Positions 8,797 to 15,317 of a stretch of 26,630 nt of DNA are shown here, piece after piece. The notes below the pieces were generated by a model. It saw nothing but the letters and a program-made list of their open reading frames with translations. It had not been told where the DNA came from and did not search any database. This DNA comes from Acetobacteraceae bacterium (lineage in GTDB: Bacteria > Pseudomonadota > Alphaproteobacteria > Acetobacterales > Acetobacteraceae), in the NCBI GenBank assembly GCA_947476855.1, contig CANJSR010000011.1, forward strand, positions 1 through 26,630. The letters run 5' to 3'. The number at the start of each line of letters is the position of its first letter. Position 1 is the stretch's first letter. The position numbers were made by a program, and so were the translations under genes.

Positions 8797-9773
8797 CCAC
8801 GCTGATCGAGGCCACCGGCGTCACCAAGCACTTCCCGGTCCGGACCGGCGGCTTCCTGCGCCGGACGATCACCCCCCTGCGCGCCGTCGAGAATGTCGGC
8901 CTGCGGGTAGAAGTGGGCGAAACCCTCGGCCTCGTCGGAGAATCCGGCTGCGGCAAGTCCACGCTCGGCCGCCTTCTGATCCGCCTGATCCCGACCACCG
9001 CCGGCCAGATCCTGTTCGACGGCACGGACATCACGACCCTGGGCCACCGCGACCTGCGGGAAGCCCGGAAGTCGATGCAGATCATTTTCCAGGACCCCTA
9101 CGGCGCCCTGAACCCGCGCATGACGGTCGAGGACATCGTCATGGAGCCGCTCTTTATCCACGGCGCGAAACGAAGTTCCGAAACGCGCGCATCGGTTGCA
9201 AACATGCTTTCGATGGTGGGCCTGCCCTCTCGCGCGTTGGAAAGATTCCCCCATGAATTTTCTGGAGGACAGCGCCAGCGCATCGGCATCGCCCGCGCGC
9301 TGATCCTGCGGCCGCGCTTCGTGGTGTGCGACGAACCGGTCTCCGCGCTCGATGTTTCGGTGCAGGCGCAGATCGTCAACCTGCTGCGCGACCTGCAGCG
9401 GGAACTGGGTTTGACCTATCTGTTCATTGCCCATGATCTTGCGGTGGTGAAACACATCTCCGACCGCGTCGCCGTGATGTACCTCGGCAAGATCGTGGAA
9501 GTCGCCGAGAAGCGAGAGCTTTATGCGACGCCACTGCACCCCTACACCCAGGCCCTGATCGCCGCGGTCCCGGTCGATCACCCCAGCCGCCGAGCGCGTG
9601 GAAGGGCGGAGAGGCAGCGGCTGGATGGGGATATCCCGAGCCCGATGCACCCGCCCTCCGGCTGCCGGTTCCACACCCGCTGCCCGCATGTGATGCCGAT
9701 CTGCCGCGAGCAGGAGCCGCCGGTGACCGAGCCGACGCCCGGCCGCAATGTTGCGTGTCACTTACATTCGTAA
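8793..9773 (+). CDS. ABC importer ATP-binding protein, DppF-like
   Basis: A 326-residue ATPase, partner of the previous one in a heterodimer. Walker A is GESGCGKST (residues 49-57). The Q-loop is [16 protein letters not shown], the signature [15 protein letters not shown], Walker [16 protein letters not shown] and the H-loop FIAHDLAVV. The C-terminal extension has the Cys pattern [21 protein letters not shown] start it at 8793, where ATG overlaps the preceding TGA, rather than the in-frame start at 8781. It closes the importer operon. Its last codons overlap an AT-rich stretch with short TTCGTAA repeats. Confidence 0.94.
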   Translation: MTTLIEATGVTKHFPVRTGGFLRRTITPLRAVENVGLRVEVGETLGLVGESGCGKSTLGRLLIRLIPTTAGQILFDGTDITTLGHRDLREARKSMQIIFQDPYGALNPRMTVEDIVMEPLFIHGAKRSSETRASVANMLSMVGLPSRALERFPHEFSGGQRQRIGIARALILRPRFVVCDEPVSALDVSVQAQIVNLLRDLQRELGLTYLFIAHDLAVVKHISDRVAVMYLGKIVEVAEKRELYATPLHPYTQALIAAVPVDHPSRRARGRAERQRLDGDIPSPMHPPSGCRFHTRCPHVMPICREQEPPVTEPTPGRNVACHLHS

Positions 9774-9880
9774 TTTTTCGTAAGATTCTTTTTCGAACTC
9801 CCTTCAATCGAGTTTCGTCACGGTCATCTGGGGTTCGCCCACCGAAACGGATGGGCCGAAACAAAAAAGTAGACCGGGCC
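9761..9880. promoter_or_regulatory. AT-rich leader with short direct repeats upstream of response regulator
   Basis: This stretch is clearly richer in A+T than its surroundings. TTCGTAA occurs at 9767-9773 and again at 9777-9783, exactly ten bases apart, and TTCGAA follows at 9792-9797. CTTAC (9761-9765) can pair with GTAAG (9780-9784). It overlaps the stop of the preceding ATPase gene. It could be an operator or weak terminator for the importer operon, or the promoter of the regulator downstream; the sequence does not decide. Confidence 0.3.
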
Positions 9881-10528
9881 ATGGAACATCACCACCTTAC
9901 CACGACCGTTGTCGTGCTGGATCGTCACGCCCTGTTCCGTCGGGGCGTCGTGGCGCTGTTGCGGGACGCGCATCCTGATTGGCACTGCTCGGATGCGGAC
10001 TCTCTGGACGCGCTTGATCCGATCCTGGACACCGAACAAGCCGTGCTGATGCTGATCGACCTCAATCATCCGGATCTGTTGGCCCGCGGTGGGCTGGAGC
10101 GGCTGATAGAGGCCCATCCGAACCATATGTTCGCGGGTCTGTCCGATGAGGATGACCGGGGCACGGTCCTGACCTGCCTGACGGCCGGGGCGCGGGGCTA
10201 CATTCTTCGTTCCACCAACACAACGCAGTTCGTGCGCGCGCTGGAAACAGTGGTGGACGGCGCGGTCTACGCCCCCGTCGCACTGACCGCGGCACCGCGC
10301 CAGGCGCCGGAGGTATCCCCCGCCGCCACGCTGGCCACGCTGACGGACCGGCAGCGTGATGTCTTCAATCTGCTGGCGGAAGGGTGCGCGACCAAGACGA
10401 TCGCGCGCCGGCTGGACCTCGCGGTCGGCACGGTAAAAGTCCATCTCGCCGCGATCTACCGCGCGCTCGGCGCAAGCTCACGGCTGGAGGCCGTTGCGAA
10501 GGCCCATCGTCTCTACGTCATGGGCTGA
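9881..10528 (+). CDS. LuxR/NarL-family response regulator with degenerate receiver (orphan)
   Basis: A 215-residue two-domain regulator. The receiver spans residues 7-125 and the phospho-acceptor Asp is D60 in LMLIDLNHPD. The acidic pocket is reduced to a single Asp (D14 in VLDRHALFRRG, where two acids are usual). The conserved Lys of the GYILK motif is Arg (R110). The C-terminal LuxR helix-turn-helix (about 155-205) is intact: LTDRQRDVFNLLAEG, TIARRLDLAVGTVKVHLAAIY. The frame is open back to 9755, but homology begins a few residues after the ATG at 9881; an ATG at 9851 is possible. No histidine kinase is encoded in the window. It follows the importer operon but has its own AT-rich leader. 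Confidence 0.85.
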   Translation: MEHHHLTTTVVVLDRHALFRRGVVALLRDAHPDWHCSDADSLDALDPILDTEQAVLMLIDLNHPDLLARGGLERLIEAHPNHMFAGLSDEDDRGTVLTCLTAGARGYILRSTNTTQFVRALETVVDGAVYAPVALTAAPRQAPEVSPAATLATLTDRQRDVFNLLAEGCATKTIARRLDLAVGTVKVHLAAIYRALGASSRLEAVAKAHRLYVMG

Positions 10529-10532
10529 CCGG

Positions 10533-10744
10533 TTATACCAGCCGACCTTGGCGATGACCCTCGTGGTCTCCACCTCGTCATGCCGGGCGAAGGCCCGGCC
10601 CCACGACTATCTCTAGTCAAACACTGCAAAGTCGTGGACGGTGGCGCGGAGCCTGTCCTCGGGCCGGCTCTTCGCCGGACCCGGGGGGCCACCACGACGA
10701 GTTAGCGCTGTTCGGAGAGTCAATGGTTACGCCGCCTGGTATTA
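10533..10744. repeat. Dispersed palindromic repeat, copy A (cloverleaf-like, with terminal inverted repeats)
   Basis: A 212-base intergenic element bounded by imperfect inverted termini: TTATACCAGCCG at the left and the complement of TAATACCAGGCG at the right. Inside, TCGTC (10575-10579) pairs with GACGA (10696-10700). Three hairpins lie between them: GCCGGGC/GCCCGGC (10582-10599, loop GAAG), CCACGACT/AGTCGTGG (10601-10637), and a longer arm GGTGGC/GCCACC (10640-10693) with an inner CCGGC/GCCGG tip. The same layout occurs at 14087-14262 with different paired bases. The right terminus supplies the TAA stop of the leftward gene that follows. It may also act as a bidirectional terminator between the two converging genes. 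No coding potential was seen. Confidence 0.75.
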
Positions 10745-12511
10745 CGAGCGCACGCGATACAGCACGTGGCCCGATATCGGGTCACGTGCGACCGGTTCCA
10801 GCCACCGCGGCGCCTCGTTGCGCGTCAGGCGGTCGAGCAGCGTGGTTTCCGGCAGATCCCTGACCAGAGGTGACCGCCCGGTCGTCGGGCAGAACAGCAC
10901 CATTGATATCCCCGCCACCGCGAAGGCCGGCGGCACCGCCTCCGCGTCCTGGCTGCGCCAGGCGGCGCGCAGGCGCATGAACCCCGCGGGGTTGCGGTGA
11001 TACAACGAACCGACCGTCACGATTTCGGACCGGTATTGCAGCTCGGGTGATTTGTTTACATCCGTCAGCACCACCTGACCGGCATGCGGGGCCAGCATCG
11101 TATCCAGCCCCGTGACCGGGCAATCGCGCTCGGCGTCTCCGTTGGCAGCCTGTGCCTGCTTCAAGGGGCCTCCGACATCGGACACGAAAGGCACAAGCAG
11201 GAACAGGATGACCGTGCCCATGCGCGGCAGGGGCTGCCGCCACTCGGGCCAGGTGCCAACGCGATCGGCCCAGAATGAAACGACCACCGGCAGCATGATG
11301 GCGCCCAGCGCCTCGGGGTAGGATGCGAAGCGGACATGCATCCGGCCGAGGACAATCAGCACGATACCGCACAGTACGGCATAGAGCAGGATCGGTGACC
11401 GGGCGCGGATGGCAAAGGCCGCCAGCGCCAGCACCGCGACGCAACCGGTGAACAGGTAGTTCATCCACACGGACAAGCTTTCGATGGAGGCCATTTCGGC
11501 GATATCGCGGAACAGGATGCGCGCTGTCTCATCGGCCATCATCGCCTGCGGACTCCACAGGGCGCCCGGGAACAGCGTCAGCCAGATCATGGCGAAGAAC
11601 GCCCCGGCGGTGGCACTGGTCAGCAGCCGGTCGATCGGCCGGCGGACGAATTCATCCAGCGCGCGGACCACCGATCCGGTGGCGGCGATGGCGGCGCCCA
11701 GGGTGACGAACACGATCGAGACACGATCGATGTCCTCGGCCGCGTGGCCGGCGAAGGGCGGATCGACCATCCATGCCAGCCAGGTGGTGATCAGCAGTGC
11801 CTGGCCGGTGTGGCAGATCGTCCGTGACAGGCAGGGGCTGCGGGATCGCATCACCCAGGTCAGCCAGAGCGCCCCGAAGGCCATGACGGACAGTGGCAGC
11901 GTCTCCGGCGTCAGCCAGATGCCGACACCGGCCCAGGCGCCCAGGGGCCAGCCGGCGTGGCGTGGCGCGATGCCAACGATTGCCCGTGCCGTCCATCCTG
12001 CCGCCATCACGGCCACGATCACGCAGGCCACGTGGTGGTGCGTGACGCCGGCCAGCCCGTATTGCAGGATTGCCGGCCCCAGGCAGGCCGCCAGCGGCGC
12101 CAGCCACAGCCAGCGACGCTCACAGAAGGGGGCCGCGGCCCAGGCCATGGCGAGGCCCAGGGCGGCGATATTGAGCGGGCCGAAGACGATCGCGGCGATG
12201 TGCAGCGCGGTTGGTTCGTCCACGAACACCGTGAAGGGCAGTGCGATCAGGCAGAGCACGCTGTCGATCAGATGCGACCAGTGGACGACGGTGCCCAGCC
12301 CGGAGCCATCCCGCATGATTTCGTGCGCCGGCTCTCCGATCCGCAACGATTCGCGCAGGCGCACGAGCCGCATATAGGTATCGGGATTGGTCAGCGCGCC
12401 CGACAGGATCGGGCCCATTTGGCGGATGCTCAGCACGGACACCAGCAGCAGCGGCAGGGCGGCATAGGTCGCCCATTCCAACGGTCCGATCGGTTCTCGC
12501 CTGGGGGTCAT
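10742..12511 (-). CDS. Multi-pass membrane protein resembling GT-C / STT3-type glycosyltransferases
   Basis: A 589-residue integral membrane protein with about a dozen hydrophobic segments in the first 450 residues and a soluble C-terminal part (about 460-589). Near the N-terminus, NPDTYMRLVRLR (residues 42-53) falls where GT-C enzymes have their first acidic motif in the first periplasmic loop. GTVVHWSHLIDS and THHHVACV follow, also reminiscent of oligosaccharyltransferase STT3/PglB/AglB. The resemblance is by pattern only and no enzyme activity is shown. If correct, it would transfer sugar from a polyprenyl carrier in the periplasm. The last codon and stop (TAA) fall in the terminus of a dispersed repeat. 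It is divergent from the CtrA-like gene and two genes away from the pilin gene, which makes pilin or envelope glycosylation a conceivable role. Confidence 0.6.
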   Translation of the reverse strand: MTPRREPIGPLEWATYAALPLLLVSVLSIRQMGPILSGALTNPDTYMRLVRLRESLRIGEPAHEIMRDGSGLGTVVHWSHLIDSVLCLIALPFTVFVDEPTALHIAAIVFGPLNIAALGLAMAWAAAPFCERRWLWLAPLAACLGPAILQYGLAGVTHHHVACVIVAVMAAGWTARAIVGIAPRHAGWPLGAWAGVGIWLTPETLPLSVMAFGALWLTWVMRSRSPCLSRTICHTGQALLITTWLAWMVDPPFAGHAAEDIDRVSIVFVTLGAAIAATGSVVRALDEFVRRPIDRLLTSATAGAFFAMIWLTLFPGALWSPQAMMADETARILFRDIAEMASIESLSVWMNYLFTGCVAVLALAAFAIRARSPILLYAVLCGIVLIVLGRMHVRFASYPEALGAIMLPVVVSFWADRVGTWPEWRQPLPRMGTVILFLLVPFVSDVGGPLKQAQAANGDAERDCPVTGLDTMLAPHAGQVVLTDVNKSPELQYRSEIVTVGSLYHRNPAGFMRLRAAWRSQDAEAVPPAFAVAGISMVLFCPTTGRSPLVRDLPETTLLDRLTRNEAPRWLEPVARDPISGHVLYRVRS

Positions 12512-12645
12512 GTCGGATGATCCGCCTTCCTAATCCCTATGGCCTAGGTCACATGCAAGCCGACCCGGCCATCTGGCGGAATTTACCGCAACGATGGTTT
12601 TCCCCAGGTTTCACCTCAACAAAAATCGAACCGAGGGGCATGGAC
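12512..12645. promoter_or_regulatory. Divergent promoter region of the GT-C-like gene and the CtrA-like regulator
   Basis: A 134-base gap between two divergent genes. GAGGGG at 12633-12638 lies seven bases before the ATG at 12646 and only one base before the ATG at 12640, which favours 12646 as the start of the regulator. I found no TTAA-N7-TTAA CtrA box here, so direct CtrA autoregulation is not supported by this sequence. No convincing -35/-10 pair was identified. Confidence 0.35.
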
Positions 12646-13374
12646 ATGCTGGTCTTGCGGGTTGGTCGGGCGCCGTTATGCCGTGGCGCGGATGATATGC
12701 AGGAGTTCCGGACGCGAGGTCTGACCGTGGAGCATGCGTTCTCCGGTCGTGACGGTCTGGAGTATCTTCGCAGCTATGATTTCGACGTGATCCTGGTCGA
12801 CGCGCATCTTCAGGACATGCCCGGGCACGAAATGGTTCGCCTGGCGCGCGCGGGTCGGTTCGACGTGCCGGCCGTCGTGCTCGCGGACACGGCGACGCCG
12901 CAGGCCAAGGCCCGCGCGTTGGACCAGGGTGCGGACGACTTCGTGATCACCCCCTGCGATATCGAGGAGATCATGGCCCGCATCCGCGCGGTCGTCCGTC
13001 GCAGCATGGGCCATGCCCGTTCGATCCTGCGGTGCGGCCCGGTCGAGCTCAGCCTGGATCGGCGGGAGGTTCAGGTGCGTGGCCAGCGGCTGGTCGTCTC
13101 CCGCCGGGAGTTCGCGGTGCTGGAGCTGTTGTTCCTCAAGCAGGGCACGATCCTGAACAAGACGGCGTTCCTCAATCACCTGTATTGCGGTGCCGAGGAG
13201 CCGGAGATGAAGACCATCGACGTCATCATCTGCCGCCTGCGGAAGAAGCTCGCCGCGGCCGGGGTGCCGACGCTGGTCGATACGGTGTGGGGGTGCGGGT
13301 ACATCCTGCGGGAGCCGTCCCCTTTGGCGGAAAGGCACGCCGACCGGCATGAGCTGTCGATGGCGGCGGCCTGA
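12646..13374 (+). CDS. CtrA-like response regulator with degenerate receiver (OmpR/PhoB winged-helix output)
   Basis: A 242-residue protein that aligns by eye with CtrA along its whole length. The start at 12646 lines up with CtrA residue 1 and has a well-spaced ribosome-binding site; ATG 12640 is an alternative. The phospho-acceptor is kept (D52 in VILVDAHLQDMPG, CtrA D51). The acidic pocket is gone: where CtrA has IEDD this protein has VGRA (residues 6-9). The receiver Lys (CtrA MTKPF) is Thr in ITPCD. The linker AVVRRSMGHARSI and the winged-helix segments FLNHLYCGAEEPEMKTIDV, ICRLRKKLAAAG and TVWGCGYILREP are strikingly CtrA-like. The C-terminus ends in three Ala, resembling the Ala-Ala tail needed for ClpXP turnover of CtrA. 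It probably binds DNA without canonical phosphorylation. Four bases separate it from the transglycosylase gene. Confidence 0.85.
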   Translation: MLVLRVGRAPLCRGADDMQEFRTRGLTVEHAFSGRDGLEYLRSYDFDVILVDAHLQDMPGHEMVRLARAGRFDVPAVVLADTATPQAKARALDQGADDFVITPCDIEEIMARIRAVVRRSMGHARSILRCGPVELSLDRREVQVRGQRLVVSRREFAVLELLFLKQGTILNKTAFLNHLYCGAEEPEMKTIDVIICRLRKKLAAAGVPTLVDTVWGCGYILREPSPLAERHADRHELSMAAA

Positions 13375-13378
13375 TCCC

Positions 13379-14035
13379 ATGTTCCCGCTCCGCTCCGTCT
13401 TCGCGGCGATGGCGGTGCCTGTTCTCCTGCTGATGGGGGCTGGCACCGCGGCGGCCACGCTGACCCCCTGTGAGCATGCGGGGATGGAGGCGGAGCGTAC
13501 ATTCGGCCTGCCAAACGGCCTGTTGCTTGCGATCGGACGGGTTGAAAGCGGCCGGTTGGATCGCGCCACCGGCCGCATTGTCCCGTGGCCCTGGGCGGTC
13601 AACCTGGCGGGCGCCGGGCAGTTGGCGGAAACCAAGGAAGCCGCCATCCGCATCGCGACGGAGGCCTTGTCCCGCGGGCATCGCAACGTCGATGTCGGAT
13701 GCTTTCAAGTGAACCTTCTTCATCATCCGAACGCGTTCGCGACGTTGGACCTGGCGTTCGATCCTTCCGCCAACGCGCATTATGCGGCGCGCTTCCTGGC
13801 TGATCTCAAGTCTCGTTTTGGAAGTTGGGCCGCTGCGACTGAAACCTATCACTCCGCTGATCCGGCGCGCGGCATTCCGTACGGCCGAGCGGTGATGGGG
13901 AAATGGGTGGAGGCGGCGAGTCTGGGGGCGGGGGGTCAGCAAGTAGCCAGTCATGGTATGAAGATTTGGACGCCCAGTGCGCCCGGTACGGCGCCGTCGA
14001 TCATTAAAATTGAACCGCGTCCAGCGGGGCGCTGA
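13379..14035 (+). CDS. Lytic transglycosylase, SLT domain, exported
   Basis: A 218-residue protein with a signal peptide (FPLRSVFAAMAVPVLLLMGAG, cleaved near TAAA) and one SLT domain that cuts the MurNAc-GlcNAc bond of peptidoglycan with formation of a 1,6-anhydro ring. The catalytic Glu is E56 in LLLAIGRVESGR. VDVGCFQVNLLHH fills the place of the usual G-hydrophobic-Q-I-N motif, and NAHYAARFLADLKSRFG and ATETYHSADPARG are also typical. The last 40 residues are a low-complexity tail. The frame is open to an ATG at 13349 inside the preceding gene, which would add an Arg-rich N-region; I prefer 13379. It is probably cotranscribed with the CtrA-like regulator and lies upstream of the pilus operon, where local wall opening would be useful (inference). 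Confidence 0.85.
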   Translation: MFPLRSVFAAMAVPVLLLMGAGTAAATLTPCEHAGMEAERTFGLPNGLLLAIGRVESGRLDRATGRIVPWPWAVNLAGAGQLAETKEAAIRIATEALSRGHRNVDVGCFQVNLLHHPNAFATLDLAFDPSANAHYAARFLADLKSRFGSWAAATETYHSADPARGIPYGRAVMGKWVEAASLGAGGQQVASHGMKIWTPSAPGTAPSIIKIEPRPAGR

Positions 14036-14086
14036 GCGGCTATCTGGTAACGATTTTGAAACCGTACGCTGTTCCCGTTGATTGCC
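14036..14086. other. Spacer between transglycosylase gene and repeat copy B
   Basis: A 51-base spacer with no open reading frame and no hairpin followed by a T-run. Nothing specific can be supported here. Confidence 0.3.
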
Positions 14087-14262
14087 TGATACCAGGCGAA
14101 CTTGGCGATGACCTTTGCGGCTCCACCTCGTCATGCTGGGCGAAGGCCCAGCACCCACGGCTTTCCCGTGTTTTCAACAGGAAAGTCGTGGATGGTGGCC
14201 CTTCGGCCACCACGACGAAGGCGCATCGTCCGGAGAGTCAGTGGTCACGCCGGTTGGTATAA
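14087..14262. repeat. Dispersed palindromic repeat, copy B (cloverleaf-like, with terminal inverted repeats)
   Basis: A 176-base element with the same plan as copy A. The left end is TGATACCAGGCG and the right end is the complement of TTATACCAACCGGCGTGACC. TCGTC (14128-14132) pairs with GACGA (14214-14218). Inside are three consecutive hairpins: TGCTGGGC/GCCCAGCA (14134-14153, loop GAAG), CCACGGCTTTCC/GGAAAGTCGTGG (14155-14191, twelve pairs with one G-T), and TGGTGGCC/GGCCACCA (14193-14212, loop CTTC). The first hairpin differs from copy A by a paired change (T-A in place of C-G), as expected if the fold is kept. It sits between the transglycosylase gene and the pilin gene and could insulate the two transcripts. 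Confidence 0.8.
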
Positions 14263-14515
14263 AGCGTTATCGTTCCATGACGAAACACGCCATCTCTAGG
14301 GCCGGCCTCCCAAACAGATCGTGATGATACCGTGAACCGTTGGAAAGACGGTCGTCGCCGCATTCACGAACATTCCCAATATCTGGAGCATTCACATTGA
14401 ATAATCTTCCAGTCTGAAACCTTCCGGCAACCTGGTGCATGCTTAATTTCCCTCGCACAAGGACGGAACGAAAGCCCGCCTTGGCAATCGGAAACATAGC
14501 GTGGGAGCAACTGTT
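14263..14515. promoter_or_regulatory. Leader region of the Flp pilus operon
   Basis: A 253-base region without an open frame of note, lower in G+C than the genes around it. It must hold the pilus operon promoter. A small inverted repeat ACCGT/ACGGT lies at 14336-14352. TTAA at 14443-14446 is not followed by a second TTAA seven bases on, so it is not a CtrA box. I found no -24/-12 sigma-54 element. GGGAG at 14502-14506 is the pilin ribosome-binding site. The promoter itself could not be pinned down. Confidence 0.4.
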
Positions 14516-14686
14516 ATGATCGAATTCGTCAAGACCTGGCTGGCCCTCAAGACCGACCGCCGTGCGGTGACCGCCCTGGAATACGGCCTGATCGCGGGCG
14601 TGATCGTCGCCACCGTCGCCGTCGGCTTCAACGTCCTGGGCGGCGACCTGTCCAACAAGTTCAACAACATCGCCACCAACCTCTGA
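14516..14686 (+). CDS. flp: Flp/Fap-type major pilin
   Basis: A 56-residue pilin subunit of the Tad pilus. GGGAG sits nine bases before the ATG at 14516; an in-frame GTG at 14501 is less likely because it overlaps that box. The leader MIEFVKTWLALKTDRRA is followed by the Flp signature VTALEYGLIAGVI, with the Glu-Tyr pair at residues 22-23 and a single hydrophobic helix to about residue 43. Counting back from Glu at +5, CpaA should cut between A17 and V18, so the residue before the cut is Ala where Gly is usual. The C-terminus GGDLSNKFNNIATNL is polar. It is the first gene of the operon and is followed by a strong hairpin. Confidence 0.92.
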   Translation: MIEFVKTWLALKTDRRAVTALEYGLIAGVIVATVAVGFNVLGGDLSNKFNNIATNL

Positions 14687-14721
14687 TCCCAGGCGCCGTA
14701 ACGGCCATGGATGACCGGTGC

Positions 14722-14750
14722 GGCGCGGCGGAACCACTCTCCGTCGCGCC
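14722..14750 (+). terminator. Intercistronic hairpin between flp and cpaA
   Basis: GGCGCGGCGG (14722-14731) pairs with CCGTCGCGCC (14741-14750) over all ten positions, with one G-T wobble, around a nine-base loop. It starts 35 bases after the pilin stop. No immediate T-run follows, so it may be an attenuator or a 3' stabiliser of the pilin mRNA rather than a full terminator. This would allow far more pilin than assembly protein. Confidence 0.5.
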
Positions 14751-14796
14751 CGCCGTCCTTCGCGTTTGAAACCATTTTGATGTAGCGGAGATTGTC

Positions 14797-15303
14797 GTGG
14801 CGCAGGAATGGGTGACCGTCCTTGGGCTGGCCCTGATCACCGTCAGCATCGTTCTGTTCGTCGCAGCCGCCTTGCATGATGTCGCCGCGCGCACCGTCCC
14901 GAACGGACTGGCGCTGGCACTGGCTCTGACCGGCATCGCCGCGCGCGCCATCGACCATACCTTGATCGCCGGACTGATCGCCGGCTTCGTCATCTTCGCG
15001 CTCGCCGCCTTCTGCTGGCGCCGCGGATGGATGGGCGGGGGCGACGTGAAGCTGATGGGCGCCGGCGCCATAGCCGTTCCGCCAGGTGATGTTGTGAACT
15101 TCATCCTTGTGATGTCCATCGCGGGCGCCCTGCTGGCCGTCGTCTATCTGATCGGCCGCTCGATGCCGGCGCCGCCACCTTCCCAGCGCCCGCTGTCCCT
15201 GCCGGCCCGCGCCCTTCGCATCGAACGGTGGCGGCTGCATCGCGGCGGCCCGCTGCCCTACGCCTGCGCCATCGCGGCGGGCGGGTTGTTTGTCCTTTTC
15301 TGA
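14797..15303 (+). CDS. cpaA: Flp prepilin peptidase CpaA/TadV
   Basis: A 168-residue aspartic prepilin peptidase of the inner membrane (A24 family) that removes the leader of the Flp pilin. The two catalytic Asp residues are visible: D28 in ALHDVAARTVPN, just after the first membrane span, and D84 in the MGGGDVKLMGA motif. About four to five hydrophobic segments are present. The GTG start at 14797 follows CGGAG at 14785-14789. The C-terminal region after VVYLIGRSM has a cytoplasmic Pro- and Arg-rich stretch before a last hydrophobic segment. Fourteen bases separate it from cpaB. Confidence 0.92.
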   Translation: MAQEWVTVLGLALITVSIVLFVAAALHDVAARTVPNGLALALALTGIAARAIDHTLIAGLIAGFVIFALAAFCWRRGWMGGGDVKLMGAGAIAVPPGDVVNFILVMSIAGALLAVVYLIGRSMPAPPPSQRPLSLPARALRIERWRLHRGGPLPYACAIAAGGLFVLF

Positions 15304-15317
15304 ACGGGTGAAGCGCC

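Noticed and set aside
10533..10744. Reading the palindromic repeat as a CRISPR or tandem array
   Set aside because: There is no regular repeat-spacer pattern. The hairpins are nested within a single element and the copies are kilobases apart.
14443..14466. TTAA-containing stretch upstream of flp as a CtrA binding site
   Set aside because: A CtrA box needs TTAA-N7-TTAA; the second half-site is absent here, so I do not call it.
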